This document shows positions 15,386 to 25,222 of a stretch of DNA of 32,382 nt, in pieces. The position numbers and the translations under genes were made by a program. This stretch comes from Planctomycetales bacterium. GTDB lineage: Bacteria; Planctomycetota; Planctomycetia; Pirellulales; Pirellulaceae. Each line of letters begins with the position of its first letter. The stretch's first letter is position 1. The notes below the pieces were generated by a model. The model did no database searches. It was not told the origin of the DNA and worked only from the letters and a program-made list of their open reading frames with translations. Where the stretch lies: assembly GCA_020426845.1 (NCBI GenBank), contig JAGQPF010000254.1, forward strand, positions 1-32,382, given 5' to 3'.

Positions 15386-15728
15386 AGACAGACTCCTCGG
15401 GTAATTGACACAAGCTGGGCCAAGCAAACCTAGCCCGCGGTTTTGGGTGCGCATTTCAAAATCCGGGGACTTGCGCGGTTCCCGCGTTGTACGCAGGGAT
15501 GCTTGACGGACTGGAAGTCCGTCGTACGTTTGGAGAAGTCGTACGTTTGGAGAAGTCCGTCGTACGTTTGGGGAGGCGCCCTAAAGACGCGCGAGGACGC
15601 CCATGCTACAACCCAACCAATCGTGAGATTCTGCAGAATCCGCGATAGTGATTTGCAGCGAGGCTTCCGCCACGCCGATGATGGCTGACGTCCCCTGATT
15701 GCCTTTGCTGCTTCCTGCCGAGCGTTGG
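15386..15728. other. Divergent intergenic region with hairpin repeat
   Basis: Separates the Tad-like operon (-) from the phosphoesterase (+). It holds the family G hairpin and tandem repeat at 15505-15571 and a fragment of family B near 15598-15607 (GCCCATGCTAC). Promoters for both sides should be here but none stood out. Confidence 0.45.
15505..15571. repeat. Hairpin plus three tandem units, family G
   Basis: GACGGACT (15505-15512) and AGTCCGTC (15516-15523) form a perfect 8-bp stem with a 3-nt loop. The right arm then runs into three tandem units of the form AGAAGTCCGTCGTACGTTTGG, the second lacking four bases. Confidence 0.8.
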
Positions 15729-16916
15729 ATGACCGGATTGTTCTTGCTGATGTTGCTCTACGTGTTCGCGGGCCATTGCGCCTTGTGGGTCACGGTATTC
15801 AACCGCATGAACGCCTGGTCTTGCCATTGGCTACGGTACTCCGAGCAAGCGATCTTCGTCGCCGTCTCCACCCCGTTCCTTTGGGCGGTTTGGCACACCG
15901 TCAGCGGCTCGCTGGGGGGCGTCTTGCAGGAGCCCCCCGCCTGGTCCGTTTGGTATGCCTGCGGCTGTGGCGTCGCGCTGACCTGGAAGCTGCCCGGCTG
16001 GTGGCGCCAGCGACAGGCAGCCCGCACAGCTCCTGACGCGTTGTTGTCACATCAACAACGGCAGATCGATGTGGCCGCGGCGCTAGGCGAAGCTCCCGCA
16101 AGCGGAACCGGACGGCTGTGGCGTCTGATCCCGGGCAACGAGTCGTGGCAGCTCTGGATCGAGAGAGAAACGGTGTGCTTGCCGTCCTTGCCGAAGTCCA
16201 TGGCTGGCATCACCTTGACTCACTTGTCCGACCTCCATCTGACGGGGCTAGTGGGGAAGGAGTACTTTGAGCGGGTGGTGGACGAGACCAATGCGCTCGA
16301 GTCGGATTTGATTCTGGTGACCGGCGACATCATCGATCATCACCGATGCGTGCCGTGGCTGCAGACATTGTTCGGGAAGCTGCGAGCTCGCCACGGTGTC
16401 TTCTTTATCCTTGGCAACCACGACGCGCGGCTGGGAGAAGAGCGCGTCCGCAACGAACTGCGGCAAGCCGGTTTGATTTCGCTGGGAGGAGAAACTCGCA
16501 GTGTTGCCTGGAATTCGCTGGATGAACACCAGCAGGCGACCGTCTTGCTGGCTGGCGACGAACGCCCCTGGTTCGGCGCTGCGCCGCCGCTTGAGCATTG
16601 GGACGACGCGGACTTGAGAATTCTGGTGGCACACACTCCCGACCGCTACCGTTGGGCACAACAGCAGGGGTTCGACTTGGTCGTGGCTGGGCACACGCAC
16701 GGCGGGCAGGTTCGACTGCCCTGGATCGGGCCCGTGCTGTCTCCCAGCTTGCATGGCACGCGATACGCCGCTGGCTTGTTTGACGAGCCTCCCACGCTGA
16801 TGCACGTCAGCCGAGGCATCTCGGGACTGCAGCCCTTGCGCTGGCGCTGCCCACCCGAGTTGACTCAGTTGACGCTCATGCCGGCCGGCGCCGGGGAGCG
16901 GGCTGCTTCTTCCTGA
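15729..16916 (+). CDS. Membrane-anchored metallophosphoesterase
   Basis: A 395-residue calcineurin-like phosphoesterase. The N-terminal part has two or three membrane helices (about 1-22, 40-58, 72-90). The catalytic domain begins at about 160 and shows all metal-binding motifs: DLH (168-170), GDIID (199-203), GNHD (229-232), H302 in VAHTPD and GHTHGGQ (321-327). It resembles the YaeI/YkuE group, some of which cleave lipid-linked phosphates; the substrate is unknown. The ATG at 15729 is preferred; a TTG at 15699 would add ten residues. It is divergent from the Tad-like operon and is probably monocistronic. Confidence 0.9.
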   Translation: MTGLFLLMLLYVFAGHCALWVTVFNRMNAWSCHWLRYSEQAIFVAVSTPFLWAVWHTVSGSLGGVLQEPPAWSVWYACGCGVALTWKLPGWWRQRQAARTAPDALLSHQQRQIDVAAALGEAPASGTGRLWRLIPGNESWQLWIERETVCLPSLPKSMAGITLTHLSDLHLTGLVGKEYFERVVDETNALESDLILVTGDIIDHHRCVPWLQTLFGKLRARHGVFFILGNHDARLGEERVRNELRQAGLISLGGETRSVAWNSLDEHQQATVLLAGDERPWFGAAPPLEHWDDADLRILVAHTPDRYRWAQQQGFDLVVAGHTHGGQVRLPWIGPVLSPSLHGTRYAAGLFDEPPTLMHVSRGISGLQPLRWRCPPELTQLTLMPAGAGERAASS

Positions 16917-17253
16917 GCTAAGCGTGCAGAACGAGCTTGAGCTTATCTTGCCCGGTTGGACGAATTGGATGCGATTTCGATATCCAGCGTGCGCCGCGAC
17001 TGCGTGGAAGCTGGGAGAAGTGCGGAGTTTTCAACGCAATCCGCACGACAGGGCCAAGTTCGTCGCCGGTTTTTCCGATGAAGTGAAGTAGTTCGCGTAC
17101 ACCCTGCGCCGTTGCCGCATTTGTGGCGCGTGTACCTGTGCGAACACTCGTTCGATACGAACCGTTGCAGTGCCTGCATTGCCCACAGCGCCGCCCTAGG
17201 CGTCGTCCCATGCGTCGCAGCATGGCAGGCAGAAACGACATAAGGACCCGCAC
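16917..17253. other. Upstream region of the DUF11 surface-protein gene
   Basis: About 337 bp without a supported gene; two overlapping leftward frames have poor character. It ends with ATAAGGA (17240-17246), the ribosome-binding site of the gene at 17254. No promoter or terminator was certain. Confidence 0.4.
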
Positions 17254-20217
17254 ATGTCACCTCTGCGCCTCTTCCGCCAGATGTTCTCGCGTCGTCACGA
17301 AAGCCGGAAGCTGGAGCGAACCCGTCAGCTGCGGGTCGAGTCGCTGGAGAATCGCCGGTTGCTGGCGGTGACCGACTTGGCCGCCATCTCGGGGCAGGTG
17401 TTCAAAGATGTCACGGGCGATGGCCTCACGGTTGGTGAGGAAGTGTCCGGCGCCATGGTGCGATTGTATCGAGACAATGGCGACGGCGTGCTGAGCTCAG
17501 CCGACGGCGCTCCCATTCAATTGACCACCAGCGGGGCGAATGGTGTCTACCGGTTCGAAAACATTCAGGCGGGCGATTACCTCGTCGAGCAGCCCGCGCA
17601 AACGGTGGGCGGCAAGAGCCTCAAGGGCGGCGTGAGCTCGGTGATTCACGTCAGCACCACGGATGCGGCCGGCACGTATGGATTGGATGTCGACACCTTT
17701 GACACCACGCAAACCGCCAGCGCTTCGGGCGTCACTCGCGAGTCGTGGTCTCAGCTGGCGACGAGCGAGTCGATGGGTGGCGAACGCGATCTCTACGCGT
17801 CACTCACCTCATCGGGCGGCCGGATCGATGTGCTCGTCAACGATAGCACGCCCGGACAAATTGACTTCGGCTCGCTCGGCTCGTCCACTGGCGTCCGGCG
17901 CGTCACTTGGGACGGCGTGGATGACTCGCCGAACCTGAATGCCACGGGGCTCGGCGGGATGGACCTGACCAGCGGCGGCGCACAAACGGCGTTCGATGTG
18001 AACATCGGGTCGGACTTGGGCGGCACGGCGTCCTTGATGGTCTATACGGACAACGGCAACTGGTCGATGGCGACCTTTGACATTGCGGCGAACGGCGGCG
18101 GACCCACCGACTCGCTGTTGCTGGACTTCACCGACGACTTCGTCACTGGCGGCGGCGCTGGCGCCGACTTCTCGAACATCGGCGCGATCGTGTTCGAGAT
18201 CGACGGCATCGGCAACGTCGACGCGAGTGTCAACTCGCTGCGGATGATCGGCCCCACCACCTTTCAGCAGAACTTTGCCAACCTGGAGCTGATTGATCTC
18301 GAGCTGACAAAGACGGCGGACGCTTCCTCTCCCACGGTCGGCGACGAAGTGGACTTTACCGTCACGGTGCTCAATAACGGCCCCGATGCCGCGACCGGTG
18401 TGACGGTCGAGGACATCTTGCCGGCCGGACTGGCGTTTGTCGGTTCGTCGCCGACGCAAGGCTCGTACAGCGCGGCCAGTGGCATCTGGACCGTCGGCAC
18501 GCTGGCCCCCGGACAGTCCGAAGTGCTGACGATCACCGTCGAAGTGACGACGCCCGGCAAGAAGGTCAACGTCGCTCAGGTCGAGACGGCGGATCAGACG
18601 GACATCGATTCGACGCCAGGCAACAACGTCGACACCGAGGACGATCAGGACATGGCGATGTTCTCGCCCGAAGTGATCGATCTGGAGCTGACCAAGACAG
18701 TCGACAACACTCGTCCGAACGTGGGCGAGAACGTCGAGTTCACGATCACGGTGGACAATGTCGGAGAATTTGTGGCCACGGGCGTCACCATTCGCGATGC
18801 GTTGCCCGTCGGGCTCAGTTATGTCACCTATGCGGCCGGCCGCGGCACCTATGATTCGGCCACCGGCATCTGGACGATCGGCACCTTGGTCGACGGCGGC
18901 TCGGAGACGTTGACGCTGGTTGCCCGTGTCGACACTCCCGGCGTGAAGGTCAATGTGGCTCAGGTGCAGGCCGCGAATGAATATGACATCGACTCGACCC
19001 CCGGCAACAACGTGCCCAGCGAGGACGACCAGGACAGTGTGTCGCTGGAAGGCATTTTGGGAGACTTGGCTCTGGGCAAAGCGGTTGATAATGAGACACC
19101 CGAGCTGGGCGACGAGATCACCTTCTTCGTGGATGTGACGAATCAAGGCACCATCGACATGACGGGCGTGACGGTCTCCGACACGCTGCCCTCGGGGCTG
19201 CAGTTCGTCTCCGCTTCCGCGGATCGCGGCTCTTACAACGCCTCGACGGGCATTTGGACCATCGGCGATGTCGGCGTTGGAGAGACGGTGCTTTTGAACG
19301 TGACGGCACTGGTGCAAAGCATCGACCCAATGACCAACGTCGCGCAGGTGGCCACGGCGAATGAGTTCGATATTGACTCGACGCCCGGCAACAACATCGC
19401 TAGCGAGGATGATCAGGCGAGCGTCGTGGTGGATCCGATCGACATTGTCGACTTGGTGATCACCAAAACGGATGACGTCGATCCGGTCACGGCGGGCGAG
19501 CAATTGGTCTATACGCTGACGATCTTCAATCGCGGCCCGGCCGATTCGACCGGTGTGATTGTCACCGACAATCTGCCCGCAGATGTCAGTTTGGTGTCTG
19601 TCGACACCTCGCAAGGGTTCTTTGCGGGTGAGAGCGGCGGCGTGCTGACGATCGAGCTGGGCAATCTGGCGGCAGGAGACACGGCCGTGATCGAGGTGAC
19701 GGTGCTCGTCAGCGCCACGGCCACCGGTGAGCTCTACAACGAGTCGCACGTCTCGGGCAACGAGCACGAAGTGACGCTCGAGAACAATGAAGACGACGAA
19801 GTCACGGAGATCGTGCAGCCCCCGGCGTCGCTGGCGGGTTGTGTGTTCCACGACGTGAACGAGAACGGCATTCAGGACGCCGGCGAGAATGGCATCTCGG
19901 GCGTGACGATCTATCTCACCGGCGAGGATCTCGACGGCACGTCGATCTCCCGTACTGAGGTCACGGACGCGCTTGGCTGCTACGAGTTCGTCGGCTTGCC
20001 TCCGGGCACCTATCAGGTGGCCGAAGAACAGCCCGAGGACTGGATCGACGGCACGGAAGTGCTGCAGCTGGGACAGTTGGGCGTGATCGCCTTCAACGAC
20101 GTATTCGGCGAGATCGATCTAGCTGGCGGCATGGCGCTGAACAACTACGACTTCCCCGAGTTGCTGGCCGACCCGGTGATCTTCTCCAAGCGTCGCTTCC
20201 TCGCCTCCACGGCCTAG
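17254..20217 (+). CDS. Large DUF11/SdrD-type surface protein
   Basis: A 987-residue secreted or surface protein. The first 40 residues carry the planctomycete N-terminal motif ([14 protein letters not shown]), which replaces a normal signal peptide in many large planctomycete exoproteins. Then come an SdrD/Cna-B-like domain (about 42-130, [14 protein letters not shown]...[18 protein letters not shown]), a beta domain (about 145-345), four DUF11 domains (about 346-455, 470-580, 592-705, 715-835; each with a LTKT-like start and ATGVTV/NLP motif), and a second SdrD-like domain (about 850-960). The [13 protein letters not shown] signature repeats three times. It ends [16 protein letters not shown] 7 nt before the ATG supports the start. 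It probably acts in adhesion or cell-wall-like structure. Confidence 0.9.
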
Positions 20218-20349
20218 AGGCTGTTGAAGAAAGAGGGCCCATCGGCAATCGGAACAGCGTTTATCACGCAGTAGAGTGCCGCGTCGATTGCCGGAAGAGG
20301 TGCTTCTCAACATTCGGTTTCAAAGCGTTTAAAGCCGGCGCCATCGTGC
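20218..20349. other. Convergent intergenic region
   Basis: 132 bp between the DUF11 gene and fxsA, with no clear stem-loop plus T run. No terminator could be named. Confidence 0.3.
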
Positions 20350-20829
20350 TCACTCGTCTCGATTGACCACGTGGCCTTCGATGATGTCGTCATCGTCGTC
20401 CCCCATCTCTGCCCCATGCTCGGCATGTTGGAACGGCCCGCCGAACTGCATGAATTGGAACTGGCCGAATTGCAGCCGGTTGTGGAACCAGCGTTTGAGG
20501 CCAGCTCGCCAGAGCGCGCGTGTGGGTGGAAACAGCAGGCTCAGGCCGACCGCGTCGGTGACGACGCCGGGGGTGATCAGCAACCCGGCGGCCAAGGCGA
20601 GAAAACCCGCGTCGATCATCGGGTCCACGGGCGAGCCATCGGCGCCCATCCGCCGCAGTCGGCGCAGGGTCAGCACGCCCTGCACTCTCATCAGCGCCAC
20701 TCCCGCGATTCCGGTCGCAATGACCACCGCCAGCGGGAATGCCCAGTGGGTATGTTCGGCGATCCATAGCAGCAGCGCAAGTTCGCTTAGCGGCACAACG
20801 ATGAACAGGAACAACAATAGGAAGGGCAT
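20350..20829 (-). CDS. fxsA: FxsA family membrane protein
   Basis: A 159-residue inner-membrane protein. The N-terminal 120 residues match FxsA: MPFLLLFLFIVVPLSELALLLWI, a GIAGVALMRVQG segment, LRRMGADGSPVDPMIDAGFLALAAGLLITPGVVTDAVGLSLLFPPTR. The C-terminus is a hydrophilic acidic tail (GDDDDD). In Escherichia coli FxsA relieves phage-exclusion effects of F-encoded PifA when overproduced; its normal role is unknown. It is convergent with the DUF11 gene and lies downstream of the M3 peptidase on the same strand (200-bp gap). Confidence 0.9.
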   Translation of the reverse strand: MPFLLLFLFIVVPLSELALLLWIAEHTHWAFPLAVVIATGIAGVALMRVQGVLTLRRLRRMGADGSPVDPMIDAGFLALAAGLLITPGVVTDAVGLSLLFPPTRALWRAGLKRWFHNRLQFGQFQFMQFGGPFQHAEHGAEMGDDDDDIIEGHVVNRDE

Positions 20830-21029
20830 GGTGAGCTGCTAGGAGGTCGTCGGTGTCAACAAGCTGTTGCCGGTACGCGCCGGCCAGGTTGTGGTTCAGC
20901 GCCAATTGTTCGGAAAGGCGAGGCAACGGGCAAGGCGGCGGGCAAGCAGCTGGCCATGGCGGTCGATGGCGGTCCATTGCCAAACGCAGTGCCAATCGGC
21001 GACGAACGGAGCCAATCGCCCGGCCGAGA

Positions 21030-22718
21030 TCAAGTGCCTGCCAATCGTTGCTCCGCTGCCTCGACGACTTCATCCAGGCAGCCGGGTTCGAAGGGGCTGC
21101 GTAATCCGGCGGACTGCGCGAGCTCGCGAAACGGCGCCTCGCCGCCGCGTTGACACAAGGCGACGTAATCGCGCATCGTGCCGTCGTAGTCCGACTCGCT
21201 GCGAACCCAAAGCTGCATGGCACAGGTGAGCGCCAGTGTGTAATCGATGTAGTAGAACGGCGACAGGTAGATATGGCGCTGCTGTTGCCAAAATCCACCC
21301 TGGCTGACATGGGGCAGGTCGCCGTAGTTCCTCCACGGCAGGTACGTCTGTTCCATCTCGCGCCACATCGCATGCCGCTCGGCCGGCGTCGCCTCGGGTC
21401 GCTCGTACACGAGATGCTGAAAGTGGTCGATTGCCACGCCGTAGGGCAAGAACCGCAGCGATTGCTCGAGATGGATGCGGCGGAACCGCTCGGCATCCGC
21501 CTCGAAGAACTGCTCCATGTGCGGCCAGGTCAGGAACTCCAGGCCCATCGAGTGAATCTCGCAAGACTCGTAGGTGGGCCACAAGTAATCGGAGAGCGGC
21601 TGGTTGCGGCTGACATAATTTTGGAATGCGTGCCCAACTTCGTGAGTGAATACTTCGACATCGGCTTTCGTGCCGTTAAAGTTGGCGAAGATGAAGGGCT
21701 GCCCTTGGTTGGCAAACGACGTGCAGAAGCCGCCGCCCGCTTTGCCCGAGCGGGACTTCAGGTCCATAAACCCGCCGCCTTCCAGCATGCGAAAGAAGCT
21801 GTCGAGCGAGTGCCCCATCGCATCAAACATCTTGGTGGCGCGTTCGATCAGCCAGTCGTACTCTCCATGCGGCGCGGGGTTGCCCGCGGGGTCGAGCAGA
21901 TCTTCGTCCCAGAACATCACCGGCCCGGCCAGCCCTAGCGTCTCTCGCTGTTGCTCGACGAGCTTGGCACACAGCGGAGTCACGCGCTGTCGGACGGCAT
22001 CGCGAAATCGATCCACGTCGTCGCGCGAGTAGTCGATTCGCATCATCCGCCGGTAGCCAAGCTCGATGAAGGTCGTGTCGCCCAGGGTTCGCGCCATCTT
22101 GTCGCGCAGTCGCACTTGCCGGTCGAACAGCTCATCGAGTTGCTGCCCGTGCTCGTCGTACCATGACCACCGGGCGAGCTCCGCGCCGTGTCGCAGCTCA
22201 CGGTCGGGATGCTCGCGATATTTCCGCAGCTCGGAAAGTGTCTGCGCCTTGCCGTCAAATTGCAGCTCAGCGCTGGCCAGCAGCGCGGTGTACTCGTTGG
22301 AAACCTTGGACTCCTCGACCAGGTCCGATTCAATGGCCGGCGCGAAGGTAGAAATGTCGGATTCCCAGATGGCGGCGACTTGATCGCCGAACTCCGCCGT
22401 CAGCTCGTCGCGGCAGGTCTCCAGCAGCTTGCGTTTCCAGGCCACACTGAGATCGGTGAGTTTGGGCGACAGTTCGTCTCGATAACTCAGCTCGCGCTGG
22501 TACGCTTCGTTGGTGGTGTCCTGCGCGAAGTGCAGATGTGTCAGCGACTCCCAGGTGTCGACTTCGCGTCGCAGCCGGTCCCAGTCGCGGACAATCTCCA
22601 TGCGTCCTTCCGCGTTCGTCGCCGCGTCGAATCGCTCATGCAGCGTGCGATACTGTTCCTGAACTTGCTCGAAGCTGGGACGCTCGGCGCGAATGGAGTC
22701 GAAGCGTGGCGTGGACAT
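21030..22718 (-). CDS. M3 family oligoendopeptidase
   Basis: A 562-residue zinc metallopeptidase of family M3 (PepF/thimet type) that degrades short peptides in the cytosol. The active site is VFTHEVGHAFQ (HEVGH at 359-363, E360 catalytic); E387 in CEIHSMGLEF is the likely third zinc ligand. Conserved M3 features include FCTSF and GQPFIFANFNGTKADVEV just before the motif and YYIDYTLAL near the end. The start is ATG 22718, with an AAGAG signal upstream; a longer frame to 22931 overlaps the upstream oxidoreductase and is rejected. It follows that gene by 70 bp on the same strand and may share its transcript. Confidence 0.92.
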   Translation of the reverse strand: MSTPRFDSIRAERPSFEQVQEQYRTLHERFDAATNAEGRMEIVRDWDRLRREVDTWESLTHLHFAQDTTNEAYQRELSYRDELSPKLTDLSVAWKRKLLETCRDELTAEFGDQVAAIWESDISTFAPAIESDLVEESKVSNEYTALLASAELQFDGKAQTLSELRKYREHPDRELRHGAELARWSWYDEHGQQLDELFDRQVRLRDKMARTLGDTTFIELGYRRMMRIDYSRDDVDRFRDAVRQRVTPLCAKLVEQQRETLGLAGPVMFWDEDLLDPAGNPAPHGEYDWLIERATKMFDAMGHSLDSFFRMLEGGGFMDLKSRSGKAGGGFCTSFANQGQPFIFANFNGTKADVEVFTHEVGHAFQNYVSRNQPLSDYLWPTYESCEIHSMGLEFLTWPHMEQFFEADAERFRRIHLEQSLRFLPYGVAIDHFQHLVYERPEATPAERHAMWREMEQTYLPWRNYGDLPHVSQGGFWQQQRHIYLSPFYYIDYTLALTCAMQLWVRSESDYDGTMRDYVALCQRGGEAPFRELAQSAGLRSPFEPGCLDEVVEAAEQRLAGT

Positions 22719-22788
22719 GCGGAGCTCTTGGGGCGTGCGAGGAAGGTTGGACGCGGCAGTCGAGGATCGCCTCAAAGTGGATCGCGAG

Positions 22789-23838
22789 TCAGGGTGCTTC
22801 GAGGAGGTCCGCAATTCGCACGGGGCCATCGCGTTCGATCGAAGCTTCCGAGGCGAGGCAGAGCCTGGTGGACCAGCGCCCGTCCTCGGCGGTGCACGGT
22901 GGCTGTCCGCCATCAGTGATACAGTTGGCAATGGCCTCGATCTCGTCGGCCAGCTCCAGCAGCTCGCCGGCGGGCTTGTCGAACGTCATCTCTTGCACTT
23001 GGTCGCCGAGTCCCCAGCGGAGCCAGAAGACGGGTCGGTCCGAGCGGGCGTCACTGGCGCTCCAGGACGCCCAGATGCAGCCCTTCTCCCCCGTGATCTT
23101 GGCGGATTGGTGATGGCCGAAGGCGGCGAGCGTCTGCGAGATGACGGCATAGGCGCCGTCCGCGTAGTTGACGATCGACGAGAAGTTGTCGCGGAGCTCG
23201 GGGTGTTCCGGGTCGCGCGAGTTGGCGCGGGCATAGACCGAGACCGGGTCGCCGCTCTGCTCGAGATACCATTGAGCGAGGTCGAAAAAGTGGATCGGCT
23301 CCTCGAGGATCCAGCTGCCGACGCGGCTAATGTCGTATCGCCAGCCGCCCGATCCGGGGCGATAGGGAAACCGCGACAGCTCGACCAGCACGTGCTGCAC
23401 GCGTCCAATGGCGCCGTCCATGATCAGCTGCTTGACGCCGCCCCATAGTGAGCTGAGCCGCAGCTCGTGCCCGATCGCGAGTGTCAAGTTCGCGTCACGC
23501 GCAGTCCGCACCAAATCGTCGCATTGCGACCAGGTCAGCGCCATCGGCTTCTCGAGCAACACGTGCTTGCCGGCGCTGAGCGCGGCCATCGCCGCTTCAT
23601 AGTGAAGCAGATTCGGGAGCACGACATCGACGACATCCACATCGTCCCGCTCGAGCACTTGTCGATAGTTGTCGAGCACGTCGACGCCGGGAAACTCCTC
23701 GCGCGCGGCGTTGCGGCTGGCCTCCGAATTCGCGGTCACCGCCACCAGCTCGGCATGGGGCGCATTTTGAATCGCCCTGGCATGATGGGCGCCGAACAGG
23801 CCAAAGCCTAGCAGGCCAAATCTGACACGATCGCTCAA
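22789..23838 (-). CDS. Gfo/Idh/MocA family oxidoreductase
   Basis: A 349-residue NAD(P)-dependent sugar or inositol oxidoreductase. It has the Rossmann glycine motif (GLLGFGLFGAHHARA, about 8-22), GKHVLLEKPMA with the conserved EKP, and the catalytic-domain pattern GHELRLSS and EEPIHFFD. TTG 23838 is chosen because GGAGG lies 7 nt upstream; an ATG at 23889 would add 17 residues without such a site. In planctomycetes this family often works with DUF1080 proteins through 3-keto sugar intermediates; here the DUF1080 gene is about 20 kb away, so the link is only possible. It is upstream of the M3 peptidase in a possible operon. Confidence 0.9.
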   Translation of the reverse strand: MSDRVRFGLLGFGLFGAHHARAIQNAPHAELVAVTANSEASRNAAREEFPGVDVLDNYRQVLERDDVDVVDVVLPNLLHYEAAMAALSAGKHVLLEKPMALTWSQCDDLVRTARDANLTLAIGHELRLSSLWGGVKQLIMDGAIGRVQHVLVELSRFPYRPGSGGWRYDISRVGSWILEEPIHFFDLAQWYLEQSGDPVSVYARANSRDPEHPELRDNFSSIVNYADGAYAVISQTLAAFGHHQSAKITGEKGCIWASWSASDARSDRPVFWLRWGLGDQVQEMTFDKPAGELLELADEIEAIANCITDGGQPPCTAEDGRWSTRLCLASEASIERDGPVRIADLLEAP

Positions 23839-23939
23839 CGTAGCGCCTCCGCAGCTTTCCTGGATTGGGTGGACTGAAACAGCCGACATCCTAGCAGTCA
23901 GCGGAAGAACACCCAACCGCCGGTAGGAACCGCCTGCAA

Positions 23940-24048
23940 GGAACCTCGCAGCGTCAGCGAGGGATGGCCGGCGGCAAGGAACCCCGCAGCGTCAGAGCGT
24001 CAGCGAGGAATGTCAGACTGGAAGGAAACCCGAAGCGTCAGCGAGGGA
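23940..24048 (+). repeat. Repeat array, family E (three units)
   Basis: Units at 23940-23964, 23978-24010 and 24024-24048, all of the form GGAA(A)CC..G.AGCGTCAGCGAGG. The middle one carries an internal duplication of GCGTCAG. A fourth copy stands alone at 5115-5139. Confidence 0.85.
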
Positions 24049-24123
24049 TGGCGGTCGGGAGAGCGACTGCGGCTTGAAACAGCGTTGACGTTCGAGTGGC
24101 CCGCCCGTGACCGCAGCGCAGGC

Positions 24124-24132
24124 TGCTACAAT
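24124..24132 (+). promoter_or_regulatory. Extended -10 promoter element candidate
   Basis: TGCTACAAT, identical to 5490-5498, lies 64 bp before the start of the isocitrate dehydrogenase gene. No good -35 box was found at normal spacing. Confidence 0.4.
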
Positions 24133-24196
24133 TGCCCTTGGCATCGCCCCAATCGCCGACCCCCACCTACCGCTTCACGCAAACCCAGGAACCGCG

Positions 24197-25222
24197 ATGT
24201 CTCGACATAAAGCAGTGCTGATCCCCGGCGATGGAATTGGCCCCGAAGTGACCCGAGCCACCTGCCAGGTGCTGGAGGCGGCGGAGGCGCCCATCGAATG
24301 GGTCGAGCGGCTGGCGGGACTCGCGGCGATCGAGGCCGGCGGCGACGTGCTGCCTGCCGAGACGCTCGAGGACATTCAACGACACAAGCTGGCCTTGAAG
24401 GGCCCCTGCACGACTCCGATCGGCAAGGGGTTCAGCTCCGTCAACGTTCAGCTTCGCAAGCAGCTGAATCTATACGCGGCGGTGCGGCCGGTTCGCTCAC
24501 TGCCGGGCGTCGAGACGCGATTTGAGGGCGTCGATCTGATCGTGATTCGCGAGAACACCGAAGGCTTGTACAGCGGCGTCGAAAACCGGCTGACCGATGA
24601 CGTCGTGATGAGCATGAAGGTGACGACCCAATCGGCCTGCCGGAGAATCGCCCACTGGGCGTTTCGTTTCGCGACGCAGCAGCGGCGCAAGAAGATCACG
24701 GTCTTTCACAAGGCCAACATCATGAAGGTCACCGACGGGCTGTTCATCAATTGTGCGCGGGAAGTGCATTCGCACGAGTATCCGAACATCGATTATGACG
24801 AGGCGATCATCGACGCTGGCTGCATGAAGCTCGTGCAGAACCCGGGGCAGTTCGATGTGCTCCTGCTCGAGAACCTGTACGGCGACGTCGTCAGCGACCT
24901 CTGCGCCGGCTTGGTCGGCGGGCTGGGAGTTGTCCCCGGGGCCAACTTCGGCGAACAGGCCGCCGTGTTCGAAGCGGTTCACGGCTCCGCTCCCGACATT
25001 GCCGGGAAGGGCGTCGCCAACCCGCTGGCGCTGTTGATGTCGGCCGTGATGATGCTCCAACACCTTCAGGACGTCGAGCAGGATCCGCGCTGCGGCCGGG
25101 CGGCGTCGCGGATCGAGCAGGCCTATCGGCAAGCGCTCGGCGACGGCGAGCGGACTCGGGACCTCGGCGGCAGCCTGGACACGGAACAGTTTGCTCGGGC
25201 AGTGATCGATCGCCTGCCCTGA
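24197..25222 (+). CDS. icd: NAD-type isocitrate dehydrogenase
   Basis: A 341-residue TCA-cycle enzyme that oxidises isocitrate to 2-oxoglutarate. It belongs to the isocitrate/isopropylmalate dehydrogenase family: IPGDGIGPEV (9-18), LKGPCTTPIGKG, and the isocitrate-binding SVNVQLRK (81-88, S and N being the isocitrate-specific residues), R97, IRENTEGLYSGVE (Y125), the catalytic Lys region VFHKANIMKVTDG and LLENLYGDVVSDL. The short length resembles IDH3-like NAD enzymes. ATG 24197 gives the normal start; an upstream GTG in the same frame would add 30 residues of repeat-rich leader and is not needed. Malate dehydrogenase is encoded 3.5 kb away. Isopropylmalate dehydrogenase is the less likely alternative. 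Confidence 0.88.
   Translation: MSRHKAVLIPGDGIGPEVTRATCQVLEAAEAPIEWVERLAGLAAIEAGGDVLPAETLEDIQRHKLALKGPCTTPIGKGFSSVNVQLRKQLNLYAAVRPVRSLPGVETRFEGVDLIVIRENTEGLYSGVENRLTDDVVMSMKVTTQSACRRIAHWAFRFATQQRRKKITVFHKANIMKVTDGLFINCAREVHSHEYPNIDYDEAIIDAGCMKLVQNPGQFDVLLLENLYGDVVSDLCAGLVGGLGVVPGANFGEQAAVFEAVHGSAPDIAGKGVANPLALLMSAVMMLQHLQDVEQDPRCGRAASRIEQAYRQALGDGERTRDLGGSLDTEQFARAVIDRLP

Larger units (their letters stand above)
23839..24196. other. Divergent intergenic region with repeat array
   Basis: 358 bp between the oxidoreductase (-) and isocitrate dehydrogenase (+). It holds three family E repeats (23940-24048) and an extended -10 element (24124-24132). No gene was supported. Confidence 0.5.

Noticed and set aside
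16918-17260. Leftward frames of 105-111 codons before the DUF11 gene
   Set aside because: No domain, no start signal, and they overlap each other.
17809-19851. Leftward 680-codon frame
   Set aside because: It is antisense to the DUF11 protein, whose repeats and domains are clear; the length is due to high GC content.
20390-21496. Leftward 368-codon frame bridging fxsA and the peptidase
   Set aside because: It runs in another frame across two well-supported genes.
23940-24048. Possible CRISPR array
   Set aside because: The units are uneven, spacers are about 13 bp and similar, and there are no cas genes.
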